From Flavobacteriaceae bacterium (GTDB taxonomy: Bacteria > Bacteroidota > Bacteroidia > Flavobacteriales > Flavobacteriaceae), in contig JAHEKV010000008.1 of the NCBI GenBank assembly GCA_024638165.1, forward strand, positions 1 to 64,000: a DNA stretch of 64,000 nucleotides, given 5' to 3'. Position 1 is the first letter of the stretch; each line of letters opens with the position of its first letter. Below are positions 54,092 through 63,983 of the stretch, piece by piece. Under the pieces are notes generated by a model. The model was given only the letters and a program-made list of their open reading frames with translations, made no database searches and was not told where the DNA came from. Both the position numbers and the translations under genes were made by a program.

Positions 54092-55576
54092 ATGAGAAAG
54101 AACAGGCCAAAGGTTGCTTTAGTTTGGTTAAAACGCGATTTACGTTGGGAAGATCACGAGCCGATTTCAGCGGCTATTGATTCGGGTTATCCTGCTATTT
54201 TATGGTATAATTTCGAGCCTATACTACTCAGCGATAAGCATTACAGCGCAAGACATTGGCACTTCATTTCTGAGAGTTTGAAAGACTTTGACGGTTTTTT
54301 ACAATCGATGGATACCTATGTATTGCAGATGTATGGTTCAGTTTCAGAGAACTTTACTCGACTCAGTGAATCCTTTGAAATAGCTTGTGTTTATAGTTAT
54401 CGAGAAACCGGTTTAAAAATCACTTTTGACCGGGACAAAATATTCTCTAGAAGACTAGTACAAGAGAATGTCCCATGGGTAGAGTTCAATACGAATGGGG
54501 TAGAGCGTGGCCTCAAACATCGAATAGGATGGAGAGATCGGTGGGAGGCTTTCATGGAATCTTCTTTATCACATCCATTATGGTCAAAAAGATCTGTTGT
54601 TAGCAGCACAATGCTATCTCAAGTAGAAAATAAAATGAACCTCTTAACACTGCCTGAGGACCGGTCTATCGATCGGCAAAAGGGCGGAAGAAGCATGGGC
54701 TTACGCTATTTGAACAGCTTTTTGAATGAGCGCTACAAAAAGTACAATAAACATATTTCAAAACCATTAGACTCCCGAATCAGTTGCAGTAGACTATCTC
54801 CATATATCGCCTTCGGATGTTTATCGGTTAAAGAGGTGTTTCAAACTACGGCAAGGGCATATGAAAATGCAAAACCGAAAAGATCCTTATCGTCATTTCG
54901 ATCAAGACTCCGCTGGCAGGCTCATTTTATTCAAAAATTTGAGATGGAAGATCGCATAGAATTCGAACCGGTAAATCGAGGGTATCTCACTTTGAATAAG
55001 CCCATCAATCCCATTTGTTTAGAAGCTTGGGAAAAAGGGTTAACAGGGGTGCCACTTGTAGATGCGGCGATGCGGTGCCTCAACACAACAGGATATCTTA
55101 ATTTTAGAATGCGCGCACTTCTAGTTTCTTTTGCTACACACCATCTTTGGCTACCCTGGCAGGTGATTAGTCCACATTTGGCGCGACAGTTTTTAGATTT
55201 TGAACCTGGAATTCATTATCCGCAACTACAGATGCAGGCAGGAGAAACAGGGATCAACCAGATTCGAATTTATAGCCCGTTATCGAATAGTGTGAAGCAC
55301 GATCCGGATGCGGTTTTCATTTTAAAGTGGGTCCCTGAACTAGCTAAGTTGCCTCAAGCTTTGGTTCATAACCCTGCAGTGCTCACTCCCATGGATGAGA
55401 TCTTTTACGATTTTAGAAAGGGGATCGATTATCCGAATCCTATCGTAGATTTAGATCAAGCGAGAAAAGAAGCTAGTGAAAAGCTTTACCGTCTTCAAAA
55501 AGAAATGGCAGTTGTTTCTGACGCTAAACGAGTACTGAATAAGCACACCTTACCTAATCGTGACGCGTTCAGTTAA
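54092..55576 (+). CDS. cryptochrome/deoxyribodipyrimidine photolyase
   Basis: FAD-dependent blue-light enzyme or photoreceptor, about 494 residues from ATG 54092 ([25 protein letters not shown]). The N-terminal antenna-binding domain is followed by the FAD domain with [35 protein letters not shown] and [21 protein letters not shown]. Repairs UV dimers or acts as a cryptochrome; the two cannot be separated by eye. Diverges from the Crp/Fnr gene. Confidence 0.92.
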   Translation: MRKNRPKVALVWLKRDLRWEDHEPISAAIDSGYPAILWYNFEPILLSDKHYSARHWHFISESLKDFDGFLQSMDTYVLQMYGSVSENFTRLSESFEIACVYSYRETGLKITFDRDKIFSRRLVQENVPWVEFNTNGVERGLKHRIGWRDRWEAFMESSLSHPLWSKRSVVSSTMLSQVENKMNLLTLPEDRSIDRQKGGRSMGLRYLNSFLNERYKKYNKHISKPLDSRISCSRLSPYIAFGCLSVKEVFQTTARAYENAKPKRSLSSFRSRLRWQAHFIQKFEMEDRIEFEPVNRGYLTLNKPINPICLEAWEKGLTGVPLVDAAMRCLNTTGYLNFRMRALLVSFATHHLWLPWQVISPHLARQFLDFEPGIHYPQLQMQAGETGINQIRIYSPLSNSVKHDPDAVFILKWVPELAKLPQALVHNPAVLTPMDEIFYDFRKGIDYPNPIVDLDQARKEASEKLYRLQKEMAVVSDAKRVLNKHTLPNRDAFS

Positions 55577-55580
55577 CTGC

Positions 55581-56465
55581 TTAGAATTTGAGTTGATGGT
55601 TTTGATCCCATAACCCCCAATAGGCTCCTACACTTCCTTCTGCGCTTACCTTCCATGATTCATCAAAGGATGAAAAATAAAACATCGGTATATCCTCTTC
55701 TTTTGACCACGAAATAGCATCAATAAAGTACTTGAGTGCATTGTTGTACCCAGGAACTGCTGCTCCGAGAGGTTCGCCCTGACTAGGCCATCCGGTTTCT
55801 GTAATAATAACCGGTTTGCCCGCCGCTGCTCGTTGAGCCTGCTGGTACATTTGTTTCATATAAATTAGAGAATAATCGATACTACAACCTTCCCAATAGG
55901 GGTAGCAATTCGCTAGGATCACGTCGCAAGCCTCTGCTATTTTTGGATAGTCGGTGAATTCATAATAGGCATCTACGTATCCAACGGGAATTCCTTTGAT
56001 TTTCTGTTTTGCTTGATGAATGTAATCGATTAATTGTTCCTCTGAGAGTTCTTCGCGATACATAACCTCGTTACCGACAGCAGCTATATCGACATACCCT
56101 GAGTTACATAGATCGATGAGCCCTTGCAATTCCTCCTCATTTTTTTCGAGATCTTCACCTAGCCATGCCCCAACAAGTGTCTTGAAGCCGTATTCCTTGG
56201 CTAATTTGGGTATGGTCTCGTTTTGATCAGTGCAAGAAAAGGTTCTGATCCACTGAGTGTAAGGCTTCAATAACTCGAGCTTACGTCGTATTTGTTCTTC
56301 TGAAATAGGATCTCCGGGCTTCTGTGACCCTTCATAAGGGCTAAAACAGATTCCATGCATTCCAGATTCTAAAAGATCGCGGCTTGAGGTTTTGAGATCC
56401 TCTTGATTCAGATACTTAACATCTACTCCTAGTAGGGATTGTATTTTATCTCTTCGAATTGACAT
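55581..56465 (-). CDS. GH17 family beta-glucanase, cytoplasmic
   Basis: TIM-barrel glycosidase of 294 residues without signal peptide. The acid/base is Glu133 in AAVGNEVMY and the nucleophile Glu223 in IITETGWPS, the GH17 signature. GH17 enzymes act on beta-1,3-glucans as hydrolases or transglycosylases. Last gene of the operon, 3 bp after the symporter; its 3' end is 4 bp from the convergent photolyase stop. Confidence 0.88.
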   Translation of the reverse strand: MSIRRDKIQSLLGVDVKYLNQEDLKTSSRDLLESGMHGICFSPYEGSQKPGDPISEEQIRRKLELLKPYTQWIRTFSCTDQNETIPKLAKEYGFKTLVGAWLGEDLEKNEEELQGLIDLCNSGYVDIAAVGNEVMYREELSEEQLIDYIHQAKQKIKGIPVGYVDAYYEFTDYPKIAEACDVILANCYPYWEGCSIDYSLIYMKQMYQQAQRAAAGKPVIITETGWPSQGEPLGAAVPGYNNALKYFIDAISWSKEEDIPMFYFSSFDESWKVSAEGSVGAYWGLWDQNHQLKF

Positions 56466-56468
56466 CGT

Positions 56469-57890
56469 TTATTCTCCTTTTTTAGCGTTAAGTTCTTTTT
56501 TGATTTGGGCTGCTTTTTCCTCAGTGATATCGTAGTTCTTCATGATTAAAATAGCACCAATGACTCCTGCTATAGGTAGAAGGGTATAAAATATCCGCAT
56601 TCCTGTTATAGACGATTCGGTTACATTTTCAGCGTCGAAGCCTACTACCGACAAAAAGAATCCGCCTAAAAGTGCAGCAATACCGAAGCCTAATTTAACC
56701 ATCCACCAGTAAACAGCTCCTAGAACACCCTCTCTTCGCTTACCAGTATTTAGTTCATCAAGATCGCAAACGTCTGCGGTCATACTCATCATGATGGTGA
56801 ACAAACTTCCGATCCCAAAAGAATGAAAGGGGAGTGCGAATAAGAATAGATAGGGTTTGCCGGGAACAAATAAGAACCAAAATAAAATGTATCCCACAAT
56901 CGATATCAGTTGAGAAATAATAAAGGCTTTTTTCTTCCCTAGCTTCTTCGACATTTTAGTAACAATAGGTATGACTAAGAAGGTTGTAATTAACGCTCCT
57001 ATAGAACCGTGCATCGCTGGCCAGGTGCCTGCGCTTGCTGGGTCGCTATTAAACAAGTAATGCACTATAATCAAAAAGGTATAGGCCGCGATTACATTAA
57101 ATGAATTAAAAATCAAAAAGGTAGCAGATGCAATCTGTCTGAACTGTTTGATTTTAAAAGCTTCAAAAGCGGATGAGAAAATACTTCTAACACTTTTGAT
57201 AATATTCATTGCTTTGATGGGTTGAAAATCGGTTCTATCAAGGGTAGAGGGAGTCTTGATAAACAAGGCAGGAATTATCGCAAATAAAGTGCAAGGTATT
57301 GCGACCCATATCGATAACTCACGAACGCCTTGATCTGCCCCTTCTGGAAACCAACTCGGGTCGTATAAAACCACCCAGAACCACGGAGCGATCACCCAAG
57401 CCCATTGACCAATGAATTGTGCGATGGCCATGATTTGTGTTCGTTCATGAAAATCTTCACTGATCTCATAACCCATAGCTACGTAGGGTACGCTGAAAAT
57501 AGTTAGTCCTAGGTAAAATAATAGTGACCAGGATAGAAAGTAAATAAAGTTAAAAACGACGCCATCATCTTTGTAAAGCTGCCACATAAAAACGTATGCC
57601 AAGCCCATAATTAGGGCTCCGATGAGTACGTACAGTCGTCGACGGCCCCACTTTGATCGAGTATTATCTGAGATATATCCCATGATAGGGTCTGTGATTG
57701 CATCAAATATTCTAGGTACAAATTGAATGATACCCCATAGAAGGGCAGCGAATCCAAGATCTTGTACTAATACGATGATAAAAACACCCAAGGCTGCGGG
57801 GAACATCTGGTTGGCCAGCATTCCAAAGCCAAACGCGATTTTTTGTCCCATTGAAACGTTAGATGTTCCGTTTAAATTTTGATTACTCAT
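56469..57890 (-). CDS. MFS sugar symporter, GPH (MelB-like) type
   Basis: 473 residues with about 12 membrane segments. The N-terminal FDAITDPIMGYISDNTRSKWGRRR is the glycoside-pentoside-hexuronide:cation symporter signature. In this operon it probably imports beta-glucan oligosaccharides or glucobioses, which is inference from the neighbours. Confidence 0.9.
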   Translation of the reverse strand: MSNQNLNGTSNVSMGQKIAFGFGMLANQMFPAALGVFIIVLVQDLGFAALLWGIIQFVPRIFDAITDPIMGYISDNTRSKWGRRRLYVLIGALIMGLAYVFMWQLYKDDGVVFNFIYFLSWSLLFYLGLTIFSVPYVAMGYEISEDFHERTQIMAIAQFIGQWAWVIAPWFWVVLYDPSWFPEGADQGVRELSIWVAIPCTLFAIIPALFIKTPSTLDRTDFQPIKAMNIIKSVRSIFSSAFEAFKIKQFRQIASATFLIFNSFNVIAAYTFLIIVHYLFNSDPASAGTWPAMHGSIGALITTFLVIPIVTKMSKKLGKKKAFIISQLISIVGYILFWFLFVPGKPYLFLFALPFHSFGIGSLFTIMMSMTADVCDLDELNTGKRREGVLGAVYWWMVKLGFGIAALLGGFFLSVVGFDAENVTESSITGMRIFYTLLPIAGVIGAILIMKNYDITEEKAAQIKKELNAKKGE

Positions 57891-57909
57891 ATCGTTAATT
57901 GTTAGGTTT

Positions 57910-58929
57910 CTATTTGAAAGACTTAAAAGCTTTTTTTACTACCTCATAAGCATCTTTTTGCTCTCGATCTAAAGTAACGATTCCCCAATACTCCTCATTT
58001 GCAGTAGCATCGTAAGGGACTCCACTACTTCCTGGAGTCCAACCGCCAACATCTTGGGTGTCAGGAGAACCTGCCTTCCACCATCCGTCGGTAAATGAAA
58101 ATACAATAGCTCCTGTCGCCTTTGTATCTAGGGTCAATACTTGTTCTAAAATCGTTTGAGTAGCGTCTGCTTGTGCGGCCTCATTATAACCTAAAGCGTA
58201 GCCTTCATTTTCTATAGTCATGTAGCTATCAGCACCAAGCTCTGAGAAATAAACGGGCTTAGAACTGACTTTGGAAAATTCTTCAAGTGCGGTACCAGGT
58301 TGATCCCATCGGTAGACATTTAGGCCCCACAAATCAATTTGATCTAATCTTTGGATAAGGTCTTCACTCGGAACTTCCCCATGTGCTGTGGCTACAGGAT
58401 GTTTGGCATCTATTTGTTTGATGGCAGCAGCAGATTCGTTGAGAACGGTGTACCAATAATCTACTGAACCACCGAACCACTCAGGGTGATAGTTGTACTC
58501 GTTTCCAAGTTCCCATAGAAGAATTGCGGGGTGAGATTTGAACGTCTCTATGTAATCGAGATAGGTCTCTGATTGTAGGTCATAAACGCCTCCCTGATTA
58601 AATCCGAAACTAATGATCACCCTTAGTCCTGCATCGTATATTTGATCAAGTATTTCTTTTGAAGCTATGGGTTCATAAACTCTTAGGGTATTCACTCCTG
58701 CTGCCTTAATGAGTTTCAAATCTTTTTGGATTTGTCCAAAACTTCTCATCGTCTGACCCTTTTCAACAGGGTGGTAGCATATACCTTTTATAAAGAATGG
58801 CCGATTGTTAATGGTGATCTTGTCACCTTTGACTGCGACGATGCTATTCTGATCACCAAACAGGGAACAAGAATTAAAAGATAGTGCTGCGAAAAACGAT
58901 AGAATTGTGGCTTTGAAATATTTAATCAT
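57910..58929 (-). CDS. clan GH-A glycoside hydrolase, lipoprotein
   Basis: 339 residues. Signal peptide with lipobox ALSFNSC (Cys21). TIM barrel with FIKGICYHPVEKG at the start, acid/base Glu144 in LLWELGNEYNYH and nucleophile Glu230 in KPVYFSELGADSY. It resembles the barrel of GH2/GH5-like enzymes; I cannot set the family. Likely cell-surface or periplasmic removal of glucose from a beta-glucan. Confidence 0.8.
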   Translation of the reverse strand: MIKYFKATILSFFAALSFNSCSLFGDQNSIVAVKGDKITINNRPFFIKGICYHPVEKGQTMRSFGQIQKDLKLIKAAGVNTLRVYEPIASKEILDQIYDAGLRVIISFGFNQGGVYDLQSETYLDYIETFKSHPAILLWELGNEYNYHPEWFGGSVDYWYTVLNESAAAIKQIDAKHPVATAHGEVPSEDLIQRLDQIDLWGLNVYRWDQPGTALEEFSKVSSKPVYFSELGADSYMTIENEGYALGYNEAAQADATQTILEQVLTLDTKATGAIVFSFTDGWWKAGSPDTQDVGGWTPGSSGVPYDATANEEYWGIVTLDREQKDAYEVVKKAFKSFK

Positions 58930-58938
58930 TGCTCTCCT

Positions 58939-60222
58939 TTATTTTAAAATCGGAAGATGAACATCCTTATTTAATAACTCAGACGCTCCGTTGTAAGATT
59001 TTGTAATAGGCTTTCCATCACGACTAAGCCCTTCAAATACTCCCGAATCTACTAGAGGCCATAAGGTGTATTTTGCTTTTCCGTCACGAGTGAATAATCC
59101 AAAGTGATTTTCAGAATCGTTGGGGTTAGCCGAGCTTTTCCAAGGTTCATCAAAGGCCTCAAAATAGAAACAGCTAATACCTTCAGTGTCTGTCCATTCA
59201 CGCATTCCCTTATGATACAGGGATTGTTTTAATTCGTCGGCTGCCTTCGACCCATTTGGTCCATAGAATCCATCTGATTTACTAGCCCAACCTGTTTCGC
59301 CGATATGAATAGGTTTGTCTACTCCGATAGATTTTAAATACTCAGACACTTGCTTGTACTGCATCTTGCTATAATTCACTGCAGACTTCATCAAAAGGCT
59401 ATTCACATCATTGGTATCCTTATAGGTCTTCACTGCTTCTATATTCCAGAAGGAAGGATTGTAATGAGTGTCATGGAACGGGTAGGTATGCATAGAAACG
59501 TAATCTACTGCTTTGGCAAGTTGCACTAAATCCTCATTGTGGTATTCTGATCCCCCACCTCCCCACGAGGCAAAATTGTCAGAACTGGTAATCCAGAGCT
59601 CTTTAGGAAGATTTCCGTTGGCTTTTAAGGTTTGTAAATAATTTACCCATCCAAGAATTACACCGGGTTTTACAAAATAAGAGGCTGCCCAATGAACCAT
59701 AGCTTCGTTTCCTACCGCAATTACCTTTATGATATCGGGATAGGTTCGAGTAAGTTCTACGGCACGCTCAATCTCTGCTTTGTTTGAGGCGTAGTCCTCC
59801 TTTTCATGGTTAGGATCGCTTGTCCATGCACCTTCACAATCGATCCAGGCTCCGAGCATTACGTACATCTCAAAATTGGGGTCTTCCTTTTTTAACTCAG
59901 CAATGGCCTTAACTACGTTAATGGCGTGTGGAAGTTGTACGTTGTAGGTGCGCACGATCCTGATTCCCATAGCAAATAGGATTCTTAGATCTTCTTTTAG
60001 TTGGTCTAAGGTCGGCTGAAATTCTCTACTTTTTTTTCGGTAACCTCCATAGGATATTGCTTGATAACTGGGATTGCCTAAAAGTTCTGAAGCAGTCTTG
60101 CTTTGCATAGTTTTCGATTTGGTATCGCATGAGAATAGCATCAACCCCAATAGGAGAACGAATAGGATTCTTTTTAATCCAGTTATTCTATTGATCGTGG
60201 GTCGGAGGTTACCTTTTCTCAT
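58939..60222 (-). CDS. GH17 family beta-glucanase, lipoprotein
   Basis: 427 residues; signal with LMLFSC (Cys32) predicts a lipoprotein. GH17-like barrel with acid/base Glu173 in IAVGNEAMVHW and nucleophile Glu309 in HIGETGWASKS. It differs in sequence from the cytoplasmic GH17 of the operon, so the pair probably acts in different compartments. Starts 4 bp after the phosphorylase stop. Confidence 0.85.
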   Translation of the reverse strand: MRKGNLRPTINRITGLKRILFVLLLGLMLFSCDTKSKTMQSKTASELLGNPSYQAISYGGYRKKSREFQPTLDQLKEDLRILFAMGIRIVRTYNVQLPHAINVVKAIAELKKEDPNFEMYVMLGAWIDCEGAWTSDPNHEKEDYASNKAEIERAVELTRTYPDIIKVIAVGNEAMVHWAASYFVKPGVILGWVNYLQTLKANGNLPKELWITSSDNFASWGGGGSEYHNEDLVQLAKAVDYVSMHTYPFHDTHYNPSFWNIEAVKTYKDTNDVNSLLMKSAVNYSKMQYKQVSEYLKSIGVDKPIHIGETGWASKSDGFYGPNGSKAADELKQSLYHKGMREWTDTEGISCFYFEAFDEPWKSSANPNDSENHFGLFTRDGKAKYTLWPLVDSGVFEGLSRDGKPITKSYNGASELLNKDVHLPILK

Positions 60223-60226
60223 GACT

Positions 60227-63200
60227 TTAGATAGTTACAATTAGTTGTTTGATGTTACCTGAACGATTGAAAATAGCATCGCTGTATTCTTTACTAAGCG
60301 AATTGCCATCAATGGTCTTTGTGCTTAAATCGTTAAAAATCAGTGTGATTGTTGCATCGCCATCCTTTTTATAGATGATAGGTACTTGACATATCGTATA
60401 CGCTAGAGAGCCTTTGGTTAGTTCAATCTTTTGAAGAGATTGATGGATATCGTAATACTCGAATACTTGAGCGTTTTTCAAAAATTCAGATTCAGGAAGT
60501 AGGGTTGGATCAAAGCTTAGTATACCATTCGATACACGAACTCCTAGTTCTCCAAATCGACAAAGGATATCTTCTTTTACTTGCCCTGTCATTCCTGGTT
60601 GCTGAGCTCCTTTACCACCTGGGGTGTGAGAGTAAGGGTCTGTAGGGAAGGCTCCATAGAGCTCGGGAGATTTATGGACTCCAATACCTGCATTAATCTC
60701 AAAATAATGATCGAATAACTGACCAATAGTTGTTTGAGATGCAGATTGATCTACGGCCTTCTTAGTTACCTCAAAGGCAGCAAGTCTAAGTTTGGACACC
60801 ATGTGCCAGTATATCGAACCTAACCCTTCATAACCGAAGAACGTACCAGATCTGCCTGTAAAGGCTTTATGGTTGAAGATTTGTTCGTATATCGCTTCGA
60901 TTTTTGGCTGCTCCTTTTCTACCAGACCTTGATAGTGATTTGGAAGGTTGTTCAGAGCATCTCTTAAGAATCGGATATTTTTAAAGTTTCCATTGAAATG
61001 GTATCCGCCTTCACAGTCTTTGATTATTATATCTCTGTTGCCTTCTAAAACAAGTTTGCTTAGAAGCTCAGACGCTGAAACCTCAACAGGGCTGATGTTA
61101 TTTTTTTCTAAGAATCGAGGTAAGGTTTTGTTCGGATACAGCACATAGCTGTATTGATCCTCTCTAAAGAGTTTACTAGACTTAAGTGCATCGAGTACGG
61201 CTAAACTTGCCTCTGTATCCAGATACCCTGAACTTAGAACAGCTACCTGGCCTTCTAACATCTCAGGTAAGTAGCTAATAGCTACTCCTTTATCTTCAGT
61301 TACGGTCATCAAGTTATAGGCGTGATACAATTGGTCTTCGCGCTGGTTAGATGCTATAGAATACTCAAGGTGTTCTAGAGCAACCTCTATAAAGGTCAAA
61401 AACTCACTTGTTTTAAAGGTGGTTTTCTTTCCTGAGAAATCCTGATCATAGATAGTTTGCCTGTAGCTACTAGCTGCTTCTCCTAATCCTGATAAAACCT
61501 GCATTCGCTGCTGGTCATTTATTGAACCTTTTAAAAGATGAGCTGAGCTTTCAAGCGTCTCATGTATTTGATCAAAACACTTCTTCAGTTCTACCGAGAT
61601 TTGAACTTCAGAAACCGCCGATTGACTGATTAACTCTTTAAAGAAAGCTAAGAATCTTCTGAGGTAATAAAGGGTTACCATAGAAACTCCGTTTCCAACA
61701 AGGGCATTGTTCGCGTCGTTCCATTCGGGTCTTTGAGTATTCATCCAGATTCCACCTTCAGGAATGTAGTTGGATATTTTAGCTAAAACGGTGGCTAAAA
61801 TCTTTTCAATAAAGTTTACTTGGTAAACCGACCCTTCTGGATTCGTAAGCAAGGCTCCATCGGCTCCGATTTGCTCCCTTCTCTTTTCAATAGCAGACTC
61901 TCTTTTGTAGTCGTAATCGATAGTGTTTTTTGGGTCTTCTATAAGAGCTTCAAAAGGTTTAATGCGGTAAGGGATATTGGCATAGACAAAGGAATCTTCT
62001 TTGAAGTATTCATCGAACTTCTCAGGGTAGTATTGCTGAATGAATTCTAAGAATTTTAGAAGATAGATAATTTGGTGATCCCCCCAATAGCCAATATACG
62101 ACCATGGGTTGTCTGGCTCGATGGTCTCCCATTCGAACCCGTCTTTGAATACGCGATAAGGGTTGTACCCATCAAACGATGAGGCGTTCAAAAACTTGAA
62201 CATCATACCCTCGATAAAGGCTGGGTATGAATGAGCAAGAGCCTCCCAGTTTTGAAAGATGTCTCTCCAATTACCTTGATAATCTAGAATCTTAGATCCG
62301 TCATCTTCATTTCTGAGGTTGATGGAAAACTTATTCCAAGGTCTACTCGGATCCCCGTGTCTTCTACTAAATTTTAGGGGAAGGTATTCGTTGCACAAGC
62401 GCTGAAATTCCTTGTGGTTATCTTGCTTCGATAACGTCTTAATAGCAAACACATCGAACTGTTCTGGCAAGCTATTTAGTAAGGTTGTTTTTTCATTATA
62501 AACTTCACTGTTGGCCTGTTTGATGTAACGAATAAAATCTGCCTTTTCTATCGTGTAGTTCTCATCGAAGATACCTCCACGCATCACGTTAAACATAGTG
62601 TTGGCAAAGTGTCTTGTATTTCTCCTTTGATCTGCGGTTAATTGTAAGCCGTCACTGGCTCCAACTAAAGAAACGAGTCGGTCTGAGCCAAGTTCAATAT
62701 CTTCAATTACTAACTTGCTAAGGGTCTCAGGGGAATTAAGTTTTTTCCTTAGTTCAATGATGTCACTTACTGTTTTGCTAATATCTGCAACGATCATCCA
62801 TTCTTTTTCAGTTCCAGAATCTAATTCAAAGGATGTATTGATAAAATAGGCTCCTCGCTCTGCTTTAATATCTGTTTCTTGCTTGACGCCATGACCTTTT
62901 CTGAAAAGATCTAATTGCTTTGACGATAGGAGTACGCCTTTATTTTCTAATCCTAGAGAGAATACCATATTCGCCTTAAGGGCTTCGCTAGGTTCTGCCT
63001 TATCAGAAATAATAGCGCTCAAAGCATATATACCAATAGTATCAGCCTCAAGTTCACACCTCTTGTAAGCGTCAACCAGATTGCTACTGCTGCTTTGTAG
63101 TCCTTCAGGAACACCATAAGGGAGTAGGTTTTGTATCCCGTCAATTAGTTGAACGCTCTTGTTTAGTGAATTGGAATTCTTGATTCTAGAATTGCGAACG

Positions 63201-63688
63201 AAGCCGAATTGCTCACTTGATGACCATCCATAACTAAAAGTGATTCCAAGATCAAGATTAATTTCTTCAAAGAGTACTTTATTACCATAGGCGTTCTTGT
63301 AAATGTTTCGCTCTACTTTATAAACTCCTTGGTAGTTCGATGAAAAGGGCTCCCATAAGAAAGTTTTCTCTTCTTGTTCTACTTGAATGATGGTTTTGCT
63401 ACCGGTATGTTCATGAGCTTCGGTGATCTTGTCATCGGTGTAGTAGGGGAAAAGGGCATGGTTGCTATTGATTCTTCCTGCAGATAATCCTCCGGTACTT
63501 GAAATAAACATCCAGTGATCAGAATGACTCACTATACTCATAAAGAACGGACGCATTTGGTCGGTATTCGAGATCTTAAAATATTGCTCCCCGTTTATTT
63601 CAACTTCTTCTCCTGTGACAGAATTGTTATTGGCGTTTAGAGGCTGATTGCCTAAATAGATCTTCTTTCCCTCTGAATTATTTTTCAT
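60227..63688 (-). CDS. GH149-type beta-1,3-glucan phosphorylase
   Basis: 1153-residue protein without signal peptide. Its size and layout fit the GH94/GH149 phosphorylase group: N-terminal beta-sandwich (about 30-330), helical barrel and C-terminal beta part. The likely catalytic acid is Asp658 in TQRPEWNDANNALVGNG. GH149 enzymes split or build beta-1,3-glucan oligosaccharides with phosphate and glucose 1-phosphate. The GH17 neighbours support beta-1,3 specificity. First gene of the operon. The family call is from memory of the motif, not a search. Confidence 0.78.
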   Translation of the reverse strand: MKNNSEGKKIYLGNQPLNANNNSVTGEEVEINGEQYFKISNTDQMRPFFMSIVSHSDHWMFISSTGGLSAGRINSNHALFPYYTDDKITEAHEHTGSKTIIQVEQEEKTFLWEPFSSNYQGVYKVERNIYKNAYGNKVLFEEINLDLGITFSYGWSSSEQFGFVRNSRIKNSNSLNKSVQLIDGIQNLLPYGVPEGLQSSSSNLVDAYKRCELEADTIGIYALSAIISDKAEPSEALKANMVFSLGLENKGVLLSSKQLDLFRKGHGVKQETDIKAERGAYFINTSFELDSGTEKEWMIVADISKTVSDIIELRKKLNSPETLSKLVIEDIELGSDRLVSLVGASDGLQLTADQRRNTRHFANTMFNVMRGGIFDENYTIEKADFIRYIKQANSEVYNEKTTLLNSLPEQFDVFAIKTLSKQDNHKEFQRLCNEYLPLKFSRRHGDPSRPWNKFSINLRNEDDGSKILDYQGNWRDIFQNWEALAHSYPAFIEGMMFKFLNASSFDGYNPYRVFKDGFEWETIEPDNPWSYIGYWGDHQIIYLLKFLEFIQQYYPEKFDEYFKEDSFVYANIPYRIKPFEALIEDPKNTIDYDYKRESAIEKRREQIGADGALLTNPEGSVYQVNFIEKILATVLAKISNYIPEGGIWMNTQRPEWNDANNALVGNGVSMVTLYYLRRFLAFFKELISQSAVSEVQISVELKKCFDQIHETLESSAHLLKGSINDQQRMQVLSGLGEAASSYRQTIYDQDFSGKKTTFKTSEFLTFIEVALEHLEYSIASNQREDQLYHAYNLMTVTEDKGVAISYLPEMLEGQVAVLSSGYLDTEASLAVLDALKSSKLFREDQYSYVLYPNKTLPRFLEKNNISPVEVSASELLSKLVLEGNRDIIIKDCEGGYHFNGNFKNIRFLRDALNNLPNHYQGLVEKEQPKIEAIYEQIFNHKAFTGRSGTFFGYEGLGSIYWHMVSKLRLAAFEVTKKAVDQSASQTTIGQLFDHYFEINAGIGVHKSPELYGAFPTDPYSHTPGGKGAQQPGMTGQVKEDILCRFGELGVRVSNGILSFDPTLLPESEFLKNAQVFEYYDIHQSLQKIELTKGSLAYTICQVPIIYKKDGDATITLIFNDLSTKTIDGNSLSKEYSDAIFNRSGNIKQLIVTI

Positions 63689-63983
63689 TGCAACTTTCGT
63701 TATTTAAGTTTCATTCTATATTCAATGACATGGTAAAGTCAAGGGTATGAATTTAGTATTAAATATGGGTAATTTGAAGAAATCAAACTATACAATAACT
63801 CTACAAGATTTAAGTCATATAATTATAAAAAATTGATTTTCAGCAGGTTATTTTATTTTAAGTTGAGTTTAACCCTCTACTGAGTAGATTAAGGTCTAAA
63901 AAGAAGGTTAGTGTCTTTAGAAAACTATAGAGCAAAAAAAAGGGCCCCAGAATGGGGCCCTTTACTATTATCAGAGGATCCGA
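63689..63983. promoter_or_regulatory. AT-rich upstream region of the beta-glucan operon
   Basis: 295 bp without a gene. No exact TAnnTTTG points to the phosphorylase; one-mismatch candidates are TACCCTTG (63740-63747) and TAGTTTG (63784-63790), both minus strand. Two dyads could be operators: TTTGA-N5-TCAAA (63773-63787) and TCTACTGAGTAGA (63876-63888). Confidence 0.3.
63934..63963 (-). terminator. terminator of a leftward gene at the window edge
   Basis: GGGCCCC (63942-63948), loop AGAAT, GGGGCCC (63954-63960). Flanking A and T runs extend the stem, and on the minus strand eight T follow. It belongs to the gene whose stop lies at 63984. Confidence 0.85.
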
